Both the position numbers and the translations under genes were made by a program. A DNA stretch of 37,293 nt from Desulfotignum sp. Its GTDB lineage: Bacteria > Desulfobacterota > Desulfobacteria > Desulfobacterales > Desulfobacteraceae. Shown piece by piece: positions 8,500 through 15,761 of this stretch. The stretch's first letter is position 1; each line of letters starts with the position of its first letter. Location of the stretch: NCBI GenBank assembly GCA_011389555.1, contig JAABUD010000202.1:1-37293 (forward strand). Direction: 5' to 3'. The notes beneath the pieces are model-generated. The model worked only from the letters and a program-made list of their open reading frames with translations. It searched no databases and was not told where the DNA came from.

Positions 8500-9882
8500 A
8501 TGAGGCTGGAGGATGCGGTCTATCGACAGCTGAAAAAACGGGTGGGAGAGGCGCATATCACCCGAAATCCGGAAGACCGGGTCTGTTATTCCTATGATGC
8601 GGCTCCGGGGCCCCCCTTTATCCCGGATGCGGTCGTATTTCCGGAATCGGAAGCGCAAGTGGCGGATATCATGCGTCTGTCATGGGAAAAACGGATTCCC
8701 GTCATTCCCCGGGGCAGCGGTTCCGGCATGACCGGGGGGGCCGTGCCGGTCCAGGGCGGACTGGTCATGGCCCTGACCCGTATGAACCGGATACTGGAAA
8801 TTGACACGGATAATTTTATTGCCACGGTGGAGCCGGGGGTGATCGTGGCGGATCTGCATGCAGCCGTGGAAAGCCAGGGGCTGTTTTATCCGCCGGATCC
8901 GGCCAGCTCCGCGGTCTGTACCATCGGCGGGAATGTGGGGGAATGTGCCGGCGGTCCCCGGGCCGTGAAATACGGCGTGACCCGGGACTATGTGTTGGGG
9001 CTTCAGGCGGTATTGCCCTGCGGGGATATTATCCGCACCGGGGTGCGCACGGCCAAGGGCGTGGCCGGGTATGACTTGACCCGATTGATCGTGGGATCGG
9101 AAGGCACGTTGGCCGTGGTGACCCGGATAACACTGAAATTGCTGCCCAAACCGGGCTATGTAACCACCCTGGCCGTTTGTTTCGATGATATGGAAAAAGC
9201 GGCCCGGGCGGTTTCCGGAATCATGAGACGTGCCGTGATTCCCCGGTGTGTGGAATATCTGGATGAAGCCTCCCTTGGGCTGGTCAGACATCAGCTGCGT
9301 TTCAATCTGCCGGACCCTGCCCGGGCATTGCTGATTCTGGAACTGGACGGGGATGAAACCCTGGTGACAACGCAGACCGCACAGATCCAGTCGTTCTGTT
9401 TGCAGTCCGGTGCACTGGATATTCTCATGGCCTCGGACCCGGTTCAGGCAGCGGCAATATGGGAAGCCAGAAAAGCGCTGTCTCCCGCGCTCTATAAAAT
9501 TGCCAGCCAGAAGCTGAACGAGGATATTGTGGTGCCCATATCAAAAATTCCCGACATGGTGTCACGCATCCAGACCCTTCAACAGGAATCCGGCCTGACC
9601 ATTGTCAGCTTCGGCCATGCCGGAGACGGCAATATCCATTGCAATATCATGTATGACAAAACCGATGCCAGTCAGAAGAAACAGGCCCATGAAGCGGTGG
9701 ACAAACTGTTTGCCGCAACCCTGGCCCTGGGGGGAACCATCACGGGTGAACACGGGGTGGGGCTGAGCAAAAAAGAGTATCTGTCCTGGGAAATCGGTGA
9801 AAAGGAACAATCCATCATGAAGCAGATCAAGGCGGTATTCGATCCACGGCAGATGTTGAATCCGGGTAAAATTTTTTCCTGA
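8500..9882 (+). CDS. glcD: FAD-binding oxidoreductase, GlcD / D-lactate dehydrogenase type
   Basis: A 460-residue flavoprotein of the FAD-binding PCMH (FAD_binding_4) plus FAD-oxidase C-terminal family, which oxidises 2-hydroxy acids such as glycolate or D-lactate. The PCMH segment is clear: PVIPRGSGSGMTGGAVPVQGG near residue 70, a VEPGV motif, CTIGGNVGECAGGPRAVKYG near 145 and GSEGTLAVVT near 205. The C-terminal domain has the catalytic SFGHAGDGNIHCNI stretch and GTITGEHGVGLSKKEYL. The ATG directly follows the dnaA-like stop codon with no gap, so translation is probably coupled. No glcE or glcF (electron-acceptor subunits) lies next to it, so the substrate and electron acceptor are open. A 7-bp hairpin (CTGATTT/AAATCAG, 9879-9897) overlaps its stop but lacks a U-tract. 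Confidence 0.88.
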   Translation: MRLEDAVYRQLKKRVGEAHITRNPEDRVCYSYDAAPGPPFIPDAVVFPESEAQVADIMRLSWEKRIPVIPRGSGSGMTGGAVPVQGGLVMALTRMNRILEIDTDNFIATVEPGVIVADLHAAVESQGLFYPPDPASSAVCTIGGNVGECAGGPRAVKYGVTRDYVLGLQAVLPCGDIIRTGVRTAKGVAGYDLTRLIVGSEGTLAVVTRITLKLLPKPGYVTTLAVCFDDMEKAARAVSGIMRRAVIPRCVEYLDEASLGLVRHQLRFNLPDPARALLILELDGDETLVTTQTAQIQSFCLQSGALDILMASDPVQAAAIWEARKALSPALYKIASQKLNEDIVVPISKIPDMVSRIQTLQQESGLTIVSFGHAGDGNIHCNIMYDKTDASQKKQAHEAVDKLFAATLALGGTITGEHGVGLSKKEYLSWEIGEKEQSIMKQIKAVFDPRQMLNPGKIFS

Positions 9883-10188
9883 TTTGTTCGAAATCAGATT
9901 TCAGAAGTCAGAAATCAGTTCAATGGGGCTTGGGTGCATATTGATTGTGGATCAGCATTTTTTCAAACAAACCGATTTTGGGATGGATGCTTCGCATCAG
10001 GCAGCATTGGATCGATACGGCGCAATGGGTCTGACACATTTGGTTGGTTTTACTGAATTCTCCAAAGCACTCGGGCGTATCCACTGAATCGGCTTTTTCA
10101 TGATCAAAATCGGTCATTTTGTCGGGTACCATCCTGTATCTTTATCTCGTCTGATTATTGAAACGCCGTATATGTAAAGCAAAAAAAA
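9883..10188. other. Intergenic region with heptad-like repeats
   Basis: This 306-base spacer separates convergent genes. It opens with imperfect heptads (9891-9918). Stop-free stretches of about 65-70 codons exist on both strands (9884-10087 forward, 10132-9920 reverse), but neither has a Shine-Dalgarno or recognisable family, so neither is called. The short inverted words ACCGATTTT (near 9970) and AAAATCGGT (near 10106) flank the middle. It may be a dispersed repeat or gene remnant. Hairpin ends for glcD and hflX are not convincing. Confidence 0.5.
9891..9918. repeat. Four imperfect heptamers xxxTCAG
   Basis: AAATCAG, ATTTCAG, AAGTCAG and AAATCAG follow one another without gaps at 9891-9918, just after the glcD-like stop. 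Short heptamer arrays of this type are common in intergenic DNA and usually arise by slippage. Confidence 0.6.
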
Positions 10189-11838
10189 TCATTGGTCAAC
10201 CTTTAAATTGGATGCAGGCAGGGTGACCATGGATTCCAGTTTTTCCACCAGAACGGTCAGACTCTGCTTCTGGTGTGCGCAGATACAGACCCCTTGATTC
10301 AAAAGCCAGGGGGTGTCAAAGGATGCCAGGTCCACCCGATCTATTTTATTGAACACATACAAAGCCGGAATCCTGTCCAGATCCAGCTGTGTCAGAATTT
10401 TTTCCACGGATTCTTTCTGCTGCATATACCGGGGATTGCTGATATCGATTACATGAAGAATGATGTCGGCTTCCGCCAGCTCTTCCAGGGTGGCATGGAA
10501 CGCCTCCATCAATTCTTTGGGCAGATGCTGAATGAATCCCACAGTGTCCGTGATGATCACTTCCGTGTCCGCCGGGAACCGCAACCGCCGGGAAGATGGA
10601 TCCAGGGTGGCGAACAGCCGGTCGGCCGCAATGATTTCGCTCTGGGTCAGGGTGTTGAGCAGCGTGGATTTTCCCGCATTGGTGTATCCCACAATGGAAA
10701 TGACGGGAATATTTTTCTGACGGCGCCTGGCTTTCTGCTGGTGCCGCTGTTTCCGGATCTTTGCAATCTCTTTTTTCAGTCGTGTGATGCGGTCCCTGAC
10801 CCGGCGGCGGTTAATTTCCAGTTTGGTTTCACCGGGGCCTCGGCCCCCGATGCCTCCGGTCAATCGCGACATGGCCGTGTTCTTGGTGATGAGCCGGGGC
10901 AGCAGGTATTCCAGCTGCGCCAGTTCCACCTGAAGTTTGCCTTCCCTGGACTTGGCCTGACTGGCAAAGATATCCAGAATCAACTGGGTCCGGTCGATGA
11001 CCTTCATTTCCACAAAGTCGGTGATGGACCGGATCTGAGACGGAGAAAGCTCTCTGTCGAAGACCAGCATGGTGGCATGATTCTGAATGGCCCGGATCAC
11101 CAGAGAGGACAGTTTTCCTTTTCCCAGTACAAATTTGGGATCGATGCGCTTTCTGCGCTGAATGGCACTACCCGTGACCGTGATCCGGCTGGTTTTGCAC
11201 AATTCCTTGAGCTCTTCCATGGATGCGTAAGCGGCATCGGCATCCTGAGAGATGGCATTGATAAGAAACGCGTTTTCCAGACCAAACCCCGGTTTATGCA
11301 GCGCGTTTTTTCTGGAAAGTTCCGCTTCCAGGGCCAGGATCTGAGACAGGCAGTCATTGTCCAGATCCGACAGGGTGGCAGCCGGCAGGACCTGATAGGG
11401 CTCCCTGGTTTCATCCGGGAGCACGTGACCGGAATAAACCGGACCGGGCCGGCCGTCCGCGGTCAGACACACGGCCGTGATATAGTCCAGCCGGAGCAGT
11501 GCCAGGTCAGTCAAATCATCCCGGGTCAGGGGTTCGTCCTTTAAATGGGTATGCACGCACCGCAACCCTTTGAGCCGGCCGGGAATGGCCATGTGATCCG
11601 GGGTGACCGGAATGACGATGCGATGGGGTTCACCGGCAATGACACCGACGATTTTTCCGTTCCGGTCCACCAGCAACCCGATCTGGCGACGGATTTCATG
11701 GCTGATCTGCACCAGTTCCTCGGCAATGTCCGGGTTGATGATATATTCAGGGGAAGATTTCAGCGTATATAAATTTTCAATGCGCTTGAGCTGGGTATTG
11801 CGAAGGCCGGCCAGGTTGCCATAGACATGTTTGTTCAT
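10189..11838 (-). CDS. hflX: GTPase HflX, long form with N-terminal extension
   Basis: Ribosome-associated GTPase that splits stalled or stressed 70S ribosomes. The canonical part begins near residue 187: an HflX N-domain (VTGSAIQRRKRIDPKFVLGKG), a glycine-rich GGIGGRGPGETKLE hinge at 328-341, then the G domain with G1 GYTNAGKST at 384-392, DTVGF at 431-435 and NKID. At 549 residues it is about 120 longer than E. coli HflX. The extra N-terminal 180 residues contain VHTHLKDEPLTRDDL (His96, His98, Asp107/108) after QIGLLVDRNGKIVGV, a layout resembling the JAMM/MPN+ metal site of RadC and JAB proteins. Long HflX forms are known in several phyla; the JAMM comparison is inference. It is the last gene of the rpsF operon, with its ATG overlapping the dnaB stop by 4 bases. 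Confidence 0.93.
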   Translation of the reverse strand: MNKHVYGNLAGLRNTQLKRIENLYTLKSSPEYIINPDIAEELVQISHEIRRQIGLLVDRNGKIVGVIAGEPHRIVIPVTPDHMAIPGRLKGLRCVHTHLKDEPLTRDDLTDLALLRLDYITAVCLTADGRPGPVYSGHVLPDETREPYQVLPAATLSDLDNDCLSQILALEAELSRKNALHKPGFGLENAFLINAISQDADAAYASMEELKELCKTSRITVTGSAIQRRKRIDPKFVLGKGKLSSLVIRAIQNHATMLVFDRELSPSQIRSITDFVEMKVIDRTQLILDIFASQAKSREGKLQVELAQLEYLLPRLITKNTAMSRLTGGIGGRGPGETKLEINRRRVRDRITRLKKEIAKIRKQRHQQKARRRQKNIPVISIVGYTNAGKSTLLNTLTQSEIIAADRLFATLDPSSRRLRFPADTEVIITDTVGFIQHLPKELMEAFHATLEELAEADIILHVIDISNPRYMQQKESVEKILTQLDLDRIPALYVFNKIDRVDLASFDTPWLLNQGVCICAHQKQSLTVLVEKLESMVTLPASNLKVDQ

Positions 11839-13229
11839 TGAAAATCCTGAAAGCTCTCCGGTGCCAGTTCTTCGAACCGGGTATATTGTTCATGAAAATG
11901 CATCAAAGCGGTACCGATGGCACCATTCCGGTTTTTGGACACAATGATTTCCGCGGTCCCTTTTTTGGGATTGTCCGGTTCCTTGTTGTACACTTCATCC
12001 CGGTAGATGAACGCGACAATATCCGCATCCTGTTCCAGTGCCCCGGATTCCCTGAGATCCGACATCATGGGCCGTTTGTCACTGCGTTGTTCCAGCATCC
12101 GGTTGAGCTGGGACAATGCCATGACCGGAATGTTCAATTCCTTGGCCAGTGCCTTGAGGCCCCGGGAGATTTCAGCAATCTCCAGATCCCGGCGCTCGGA
12201 ATGGATCGGAGATTTCATCAATTGAAGGTAGTCGATGATGACCATCCCCAGTTCTCCGTGTTTCTGAAACAGTTTTCTGGCTTTGGCCCGAACATCCATC
12301 ACCGAGATATTGGGGGTGTCGTCGATGAAAATCGGCATTTCATTGAGCATGCTGGCGGCATCCGTGACATTCTGCCAGTCTTCCTGGCTGATGAATCCGG
12401 TGCGCAGCCGGTTGGAATCGATGCGGGCTTCCGAGGTCAACAACCGCATGGACAGCTGTTCATTGGACATTTCAAGGGAAAAGACCGCCACGGGTTTCTG
12501 TTCTTCCATGGCCACGTTTCGGGCGATGTTCAGGGCAAACGCGGTCTTACCCATGCTGGGACGGGCCGCCAGAATGATGAGATCCGATTTCTGAAGCCCG
12601 GAAGTGATTTTGTTCAGCCGCATATATCCGGTGGAAAGCCCGGACAATCCCCCATCTTTGCCCTGCTGGTCCTCCAGCTGATCGATGTTTAAATTGATCA
12701 GTTCGCCCAGGGGTCTGAATGCGCCCCCGGATTTTTTTTCCGAAATCTGGAATATGGTGGATTCGGCAAAATCAATGGTCTCGGGCACATCCCCTTTGTC
12801 TTCCAGGCACCGCTGGATGATTTTTGACGCGGCATCGATCATCATGCGCAACGATGCCTTTCCCTGGATGATTCGGGCGTAATGCACCGCATTGACCGCC
12901 ACGGGGGCGGCATCGGATATGGTCGCCAGATAGGCGGCCCCGCCGATATTTTCCAGTTCATCCTTTTTTTTCAGGGCATGGGCAACCGTGACCAGGTCTG
13001 CCGGTTCTTCCCGGGATGTCAGATCCAGGATGACCCGAAAAATTTTTTTATGCGCCCCCTTGTAAAAATCATCCGGCGTAAGAATGTCCGTGATATCGAA
13101 CAGAACGTCATTATTGATGAAAATAGCGCTTAACAGGGAAGCTTCCGCATCCAGATCATGGGGCGGGGTCCGGTCCAGCAGGGGGTCTGATTTTCTGGAT
13201 TGGGTCTGAGGCACAGGGGTTCCAGCCAC
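11835..13229 (-). CDS. dnaB: Replicative DNA helicase DnaB
   Basis: Hexameric 5'-3' helicase of the replication fork. The N-terminal DnaB domain (PPHDLDAEASLLSAIFINND, then DILTPDDFY) and RecA-like C-terminal domain are complete, with Walker A ARPSMGKTAF, VFSLEMS, IDYLQLM, and the terminal ALSQLNR...RPMMSDLRESGALEQDAD and VSKNRNG motifs. The start is uncertain. There is no in-frame ATG. A TTG at 13313 would overlap rplI by 29 bases and add 28 residues; a GTG at 13229 gives 464 residues, the usual size; a GTG at 13214 is also possible. None has a good Shine-Dalgarno. The GTG at 13229 is preferred because a strong 12-bp hairpin (13237-13276) fits exactly between it and the rplI stop. The stop overlaps hflX by 4 bases (ATGA). 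Confidence 0.95.
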   Translation of the reverse strand: MAGTPVPQTQSRKSDPLLDRTPPHDLDAEASLLSAIFINNDVLFDITDILTPDDFYKGAHKKIFRVILDLTSREEPADLVTVAHALKKKDELENIGGAAYLATISDAAPVAVNAVHYARIIQGKASLRMMIDAASKIIQRCLEDKGDVPETIDFAESTIFQISEKKSGGAFRPLGELINLNIDQLEDQQGKDGGLSGLSTGYMRLNKITSGLQKSDLIILAARPSMGKTAFALNIARNVAMEEQKPVAVFSLEMSNEQLSMRLLTSEARIDSNRLRTGFISQEDWQNVTDAASMLNEMPIFIDDTPNISVMDVRAKARKLFQKHGELGMVIIDYLQLMKSPIHSERRDLEIAEISRGLKALAKELNIPVMALSQLNRMLEQRSDKRPMMSDLRESGALEQDADIVAFIYRDEVYNKEPDNPKKGTAEIIVSKNRNGAIGTALMHFHEQYTRFEELAPESFQDFQ

Positions 13230-13236
13230 TTGAATA

Positions 13237-13276
13237 CCGGTACTGCCCGTTGGGTCATCCCATGGGGCAGTACCGG
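13237..13276 (-). promoter_or_regulatory. Strong inverted repeat between rplI and dnaB
   Basis: CCGGTACTGCCC (13237-13248) and GGGCAGTACCGG (13265-13276) are perfect 12-bp inverted copies. The 16-base centre holds a second small stem, TGGG/CCCA with a 4-base loop. There is no U-tract, so it is not a classical terminator. It may tune dnaB expression relative to rplI or protect the upstream mRNA. Confidence 0.75.
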
Positions 13277-13284
13277 CAAGGGGG

Positions 13285-13743
13285 TTAGCTTTCTTTCTTT
13301 TCTTCGGCTTCAACGATCACGGTGATTTCTGGTTCCACATCTTTGTAAAGCCGGATGGGCACTTTGTATTCTCCGGTTTCCTTGATGGGTTCAGCCAGAA
13401 GAATGGCGCGCCGTTCCACCACGATATTCTGACTGTTCAGCGATTCCTTGATGTCGTGGGTGGTGATGGATCCGTAAAGATAAATCTCTTCGCGGACTTT
13501 GGCTTTGAGCTTGCAGATCACCCCCTTGATTTTTTCGGCCATCTCTTCGGCCAGTTTTTTCTCTTTGGCAATCTGTAATTCCAGTTTGGCCCGGGCCTGT
13601 TCCATGACCCGTCGGTTCTGCGGTGTGGCCAGCATGGCTTTTCCCCGGGGAAGCAGGAAATTGCGGCCGTATCCCGGCGCAACTTCGCACTCCGTGCCTG
13701 CAATCCCCAGAGTATCGATGGTTTCTTTCAATATGACTTTCAT
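13285..13743 (-). CDS. rplI: 50S ribosomal protein L9
   Basis: A 152-residue large-subunit protein. The N-terminal signature is unmistakable: MKVILKETIDTLG, GYGRNFLLPRGKAMLAT and the long connecting helix rich in Lys/Glu (ARAKLELQIAKEKKLAEEM). A TTTTTGGAGG lies 7 bases before the ATG. The C-terminal domain ends in EAEEKKES. It sits fourth in the rpsF operon, between the DUF2232 gene (54-base gap containing a hairpin) and dnaB. Confidence 0.98.
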   Translation of the reverse strand: MKVILKETIDTLGIAGTECEVAPGYGRNFLLPRGKAMLATPQNRRVMEQARAKLELQIAKEKKLAEEMAEKIKGVICKLKAKVREEIYLYGSITTHDIKESLNSQNIVVERRAILLAEPIKETGEYKVPIRLYKDVEPEITVIVEAEEKKES

Positions 13744-13763
13744 GTAAAACCTCCAAAAAGGGT

Positions 13764-13784
13764 CAGCCCGTTTTTCGTGGGCTG
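13764..13784 (-). promoter_or_regulatory. Hairpin ahead of rplI within the operon
   Basis: CAGCCC (13764-13769) pairs with GGGCTG (13779-13784) across a 9-base loop. On the transcribed strand it is followed after four bases by a run of five T, then the rplI Shine-Dalgarno. This resembles a weak intrinsic terminator or attenuator that would separate DUF2232 from rplI-dnaB-hflX expression. The opposite strand also has a long T-run (13790-13796). Confidence 0.5.
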
Positions 13785-13797
13785 AAGGGTTTTTTTA

Positions 13798-14730
13798 TCA
13801 TTTTTTCTGTGTTTCCAGCTTTCTGAAATTGATCCAGTTGTCAAAGAAGCCCAGACCGATGACCAGAATGAGAAAATAGATCTGCACGGCAATCAGGCCG
13901 TAACAGAAAACCTTCAGAAAGGTCGGGGATTCTTTTTTCTGGAAATAAAATGATATAACAGCAATTCCTTGAAAAAAATAAATCAGCAGTAAAACAATCA
14001 GACAGTTGATGCCCACATATTTGACAGGTCCCACGGGCAGTGCCAGAAGCACTCCGAAACCGATCACGGCCCAGACAAGTGAATCCGGTGCTTTGAAACG
14101 GTTCAGGCTCTCCATGTTTTTCAACCGGATGCCGATCCGGGCCAGCAGCCTTTTGATGATCAGGATATTGAGCCAGACCGTGGTCATATAGGACACAATG
14201 AACATTCCGGGCATGACAAGCATAAAAGCGGCATTCAACGCATCGATCTGCGTTTGTTCAATTCCCATGTCCGTGTACATCGCCGAGGTCAGATCCAGGT
14301 ACTGGGAGATATAACTGCGGGTCATTTCCCCGATCCCCCGGGCCTGAAAAAAGGCATATACCCCGAATGCGGCCAGTGACACGGCAAGAACACCGAAAAC
14401 GGAGAACATCATGGTTTTTTCGATGCGGCACTGTCGTTCGATGCATTCGCCCAGAAACAACCCGGTCATGAGCAGTGCCCCGAAATACAGGGTATCGAAT
14501 GCCACTCCCCGGCTCATCACCAGCAGCACCAGAAAACTGGCCAAAGCAATGATACTGCCGCTGTTTCTGCCCAGTTTCAGTCTAAAATACAGCACCGGCA
14601 GCGGCAACAGCAGCAGCGCAAACACCCCCAGCAATGGAAACGTGTAGCTGACGGCAAATATCAGGATACACAGGCAGGTTCCCAGAACGATGTCCTTGAT
14701 GGCGGATGGATGCGGGATGATGGCGGGCAC
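13798..14730 (-). CDS. DUF2232 (YybS-like) integral membrane protein
   Basis: A 310-residue polytopic membrane protein. About eight hydrophobic segments are visible, for example IVLGTCLCILIFAVSYTF near 14-31, GVFALLLLPLPVLYF near 35-49, MMFSVFGVLAVSLAAFGVYAFF near 107-128, and the C-terminal pair around 245-300. Proteins of this DUF2232 family lie between rpsR and rplI in many Desulfobacterota and Firmicutes (YybS). Its function is unknown; the fold suggests an ECF-transporter-like or membrane scaffold role, but no motif supports that here. It is third in the rpsF operon, 24 bases after rpsR. Confidence 0.85.
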   Translation of the reverse strand: MPAIIPHPSAIKDIVLGTCLCILIFAVSYTFPLLGVFALLLLPLPVLYFRLKLGRNSGSIIALASFLVLLVMSRGVAFDTLYFGALLMTGLFLGECIERQCRIEKTMMFSVFGVLAVSLAAFGVYAFFQARGIGEMTRSYISQYLDLTSAMYTDMGIEQTQIDALNAAFMLVMPGMFIVSYMTTVWLNILIIKRLLARIGIRLKNMESLNRFKAPDSLVWAVIGFGVLLALPVGPVKYVGINCLIVLLLIYFFQGIAVISFYFQKKESPTFLKVFCYGLIAVQIYFLILVIGLGFFDNWINFRKLETQKK

Positions 14731-14754
14731 CTTGAATGACTCCGGTTGTCTGAT

Positions 14755-15018
14755 TTATTGCGGGGGTCTGCCCACAAACGGAAGCAATGCGATCTGGCGG
14801 GCCTGTTTGATGGCCAGCGACAGTTTGCGCTGGTGCTTGGCACAGGTGCCTGTGATCCGTCTGGGTATGATTTTTCCCCGTTCCGTAATAAACTGCTTTA
14901 ACGTTTTGGCATTTTTGTAATCGATCACCATGTCGTTGTCCACGCAGAACCGGCATATTTTGCGCCGCTGGTAGAATCTGTTTTTGGCACCACCTCTTTG
15001 GGCCTGGTTTTTATACAT
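14755..15018 (-). CDS. rpsR: 30S ribosomal protein S18
   Basis: An 87-residue small-subunit protein that pairs with S6 in the ribosome. Core motifs are the [10 protein letters not shown] start, then [19 protein letters not shown] and [29 protein letters not shown]. Cys22, Cys25, Cys59 and His62 form a CxxC...CxxH set, so this is a probable zinc-binding form of S18 rather than the cysteine-free form. The Shine-Dalgarno AAAGGA precedes the ATG, and the gene begins 18 bases after rpsF, as expected for coupled S6/S18 expression. Confidence 0.98.
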   Translation of the reverse strand: MYKNQAQRGGAKNRFYQRRKICRFCVDNDMVIDYKNAKTLKQFITERGKIIPRRITGTCAKHQRKLSLAIKQARQIALLPFVGRPPQ

Positions 15019-15036
15019 AATCAGTGTCCTTTCATC

Positions 15037-15543
15037 CTATATTGAATTCTGATCGTCGGTGACGGTTTCTTCGGAAACTTCAGAATCGGCCTTCGATTCC
15101 TGGGTTTGGCTGTCTGTTTCGGCATCCATGGCTTCTTCAGCTTCCCCGGCTGCGACCGGTTCATCCTGTACCGTTTCAGCATCCCCGGCTGTGGCCGTTT
15201 CAGCCTGTGCCGTTTCGGCATCCCGGGCTTCATTGGCCAGCGCTTCCGCAGTCTCATCCGTGGAAAGAAGGATGGTCATGTATTTCATGACATTGTCACT
15301 GAGTCCCAGATTTCTTTCAAGTTCCTTGACCAGGTCCCCGGTGCCGCCATAGGTCATACAGGCATAGTGGCCCCGCTGTTTTTTGTTGATTTCATAGGCC
15401 AGTTTTTTGCTGCCCCACTCGTCAACATACAAAAGAATCCCATTTTCTCTGGCAATGATATTTCTGATTTTATCAAACAGCTCGGTGCGTGATTGATCCT
15501 GAAGATCAGGGTCAGAAATAATGACGGTTTCGTACTTCCTCAT
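15037..15543 (-). CDS. rpsF: 30S ribosomal protein S6 with long acidic tail
   Basis: A 168-residue S6. The start is the ATG at 15543 (MRKYETVIISDPDL), which has AAGGAG 5 bases upstream; an in-frame start 24 codons earlier is not family-like. Residues 1-100 are the S6 fold, with KLAYEINKKQRGHYACM and ERNLGLSDNVMKYMTI. Residues 101-168 are an Ala/Glu/Asp/Thr-rich low-complexity tail with repeats of the form AET and GDAET. Glutamate-rich S6 tails are known substrates of RimK in gamma-proteobacteria, but here the tail is long and encoded. It is the first gene of the six-gene operon and has a structured leader. Confidence 0.97.
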   Translation of the reverse strand: MRKYETVIISDPDLQDQSRTELFDKIRNIIARENGILLYVDEWGSKKLAYEINKKQRGHYACMTYGGTGDLVKELERNLGLSDNVMKYMTILLSTDETAEALANEARDAETAQAETATAGDAETVQDEPVAAGEAEEAMDAETDSQTQESKADSEVSEETVTDDQNSI

Positions 15544-15639
15544 TTCATCTCCTTGCGGATATAAAGCCCCGGCCCATGAAGTTCGGTTCGGAGCAAGGAT
15601 TAAACAATACAACACCTGCCTTTCAGGTGTTTATTAAAA
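15544..15639 (-). promoter_or_regulatory. Structured rpsF 5' leader, candidate S6:S18 autoregulatory site
   Basis: The leader of about 95 nt holds two stems. The first is AACACCTG/CAGGTGTT (15611-15631; 8 bp, 5-base loop). The second pairs CCTTGC (15593-15598, coding in minus sense) with GCAAGG (15551-15556); the latter includes the AAGG of the rpsF Shine-Dalgarno. Several CCG triplets lie inside the loop. S6:S18 complexes are known to bind a CCG-bearing hairpin in rpsF leaders, so autogenous control is a reasonable inference. Confidence 0.55.
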
Positions 15640-15645
15640 CCATTC

Positions 15646-15674
15646 TGTATACCATTGGTGCAGGGCAGGGTCAA
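15646..15674 (-). promoter_or_regulatory. Sigma-70-type promoter of the rpsF operon
   Basis: On the minus strand TTGACC (15669-15674) and TATACA (15646-15651) are separated by exactly 17 bases. Transcription would start near 15639, giving a leader of about 95 nt before the rpsF ATG. Confidence 0.65.
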
Positions 15675-15704
15675 GCTGAAAATGGATGGGTGTCAAGATT
15701 TCAG

Positions 15705-15733
15705 TTGACAAAAGGGGAAGGGTTGTCTTACTC
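15705..15733 (+). promoter_or_regulatory. Candidate promoter of the transglutaminase-ABC operon
   Basis: A perfect TTGACA (15705-15710) is followed after 17 bases by TTACTC, a poor -10. It lies 29 bases ahead of the gene start, facing away from the rpsF promoter. The Shine-Dalgarno GGGAGGAGG follows at 15750-15758. Confidence 0.35.
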
Positions 15734-15761
15734 CTGATGATAATCAACCGGGAGGAGGGAT

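Noticed and set aside
9920-10132. A 70-codon reverse ORF with several cysteines
   Set aside because: There is no ribosome-binding site and no recognised family; listed only as part of the spacer.
10273-11544. A 423-codon forward frame opposite hflX
   Set aside because: HflX motifs are intact on the other strand, and the forward product is Gly/Phe/Gln-rich shadow sequence.
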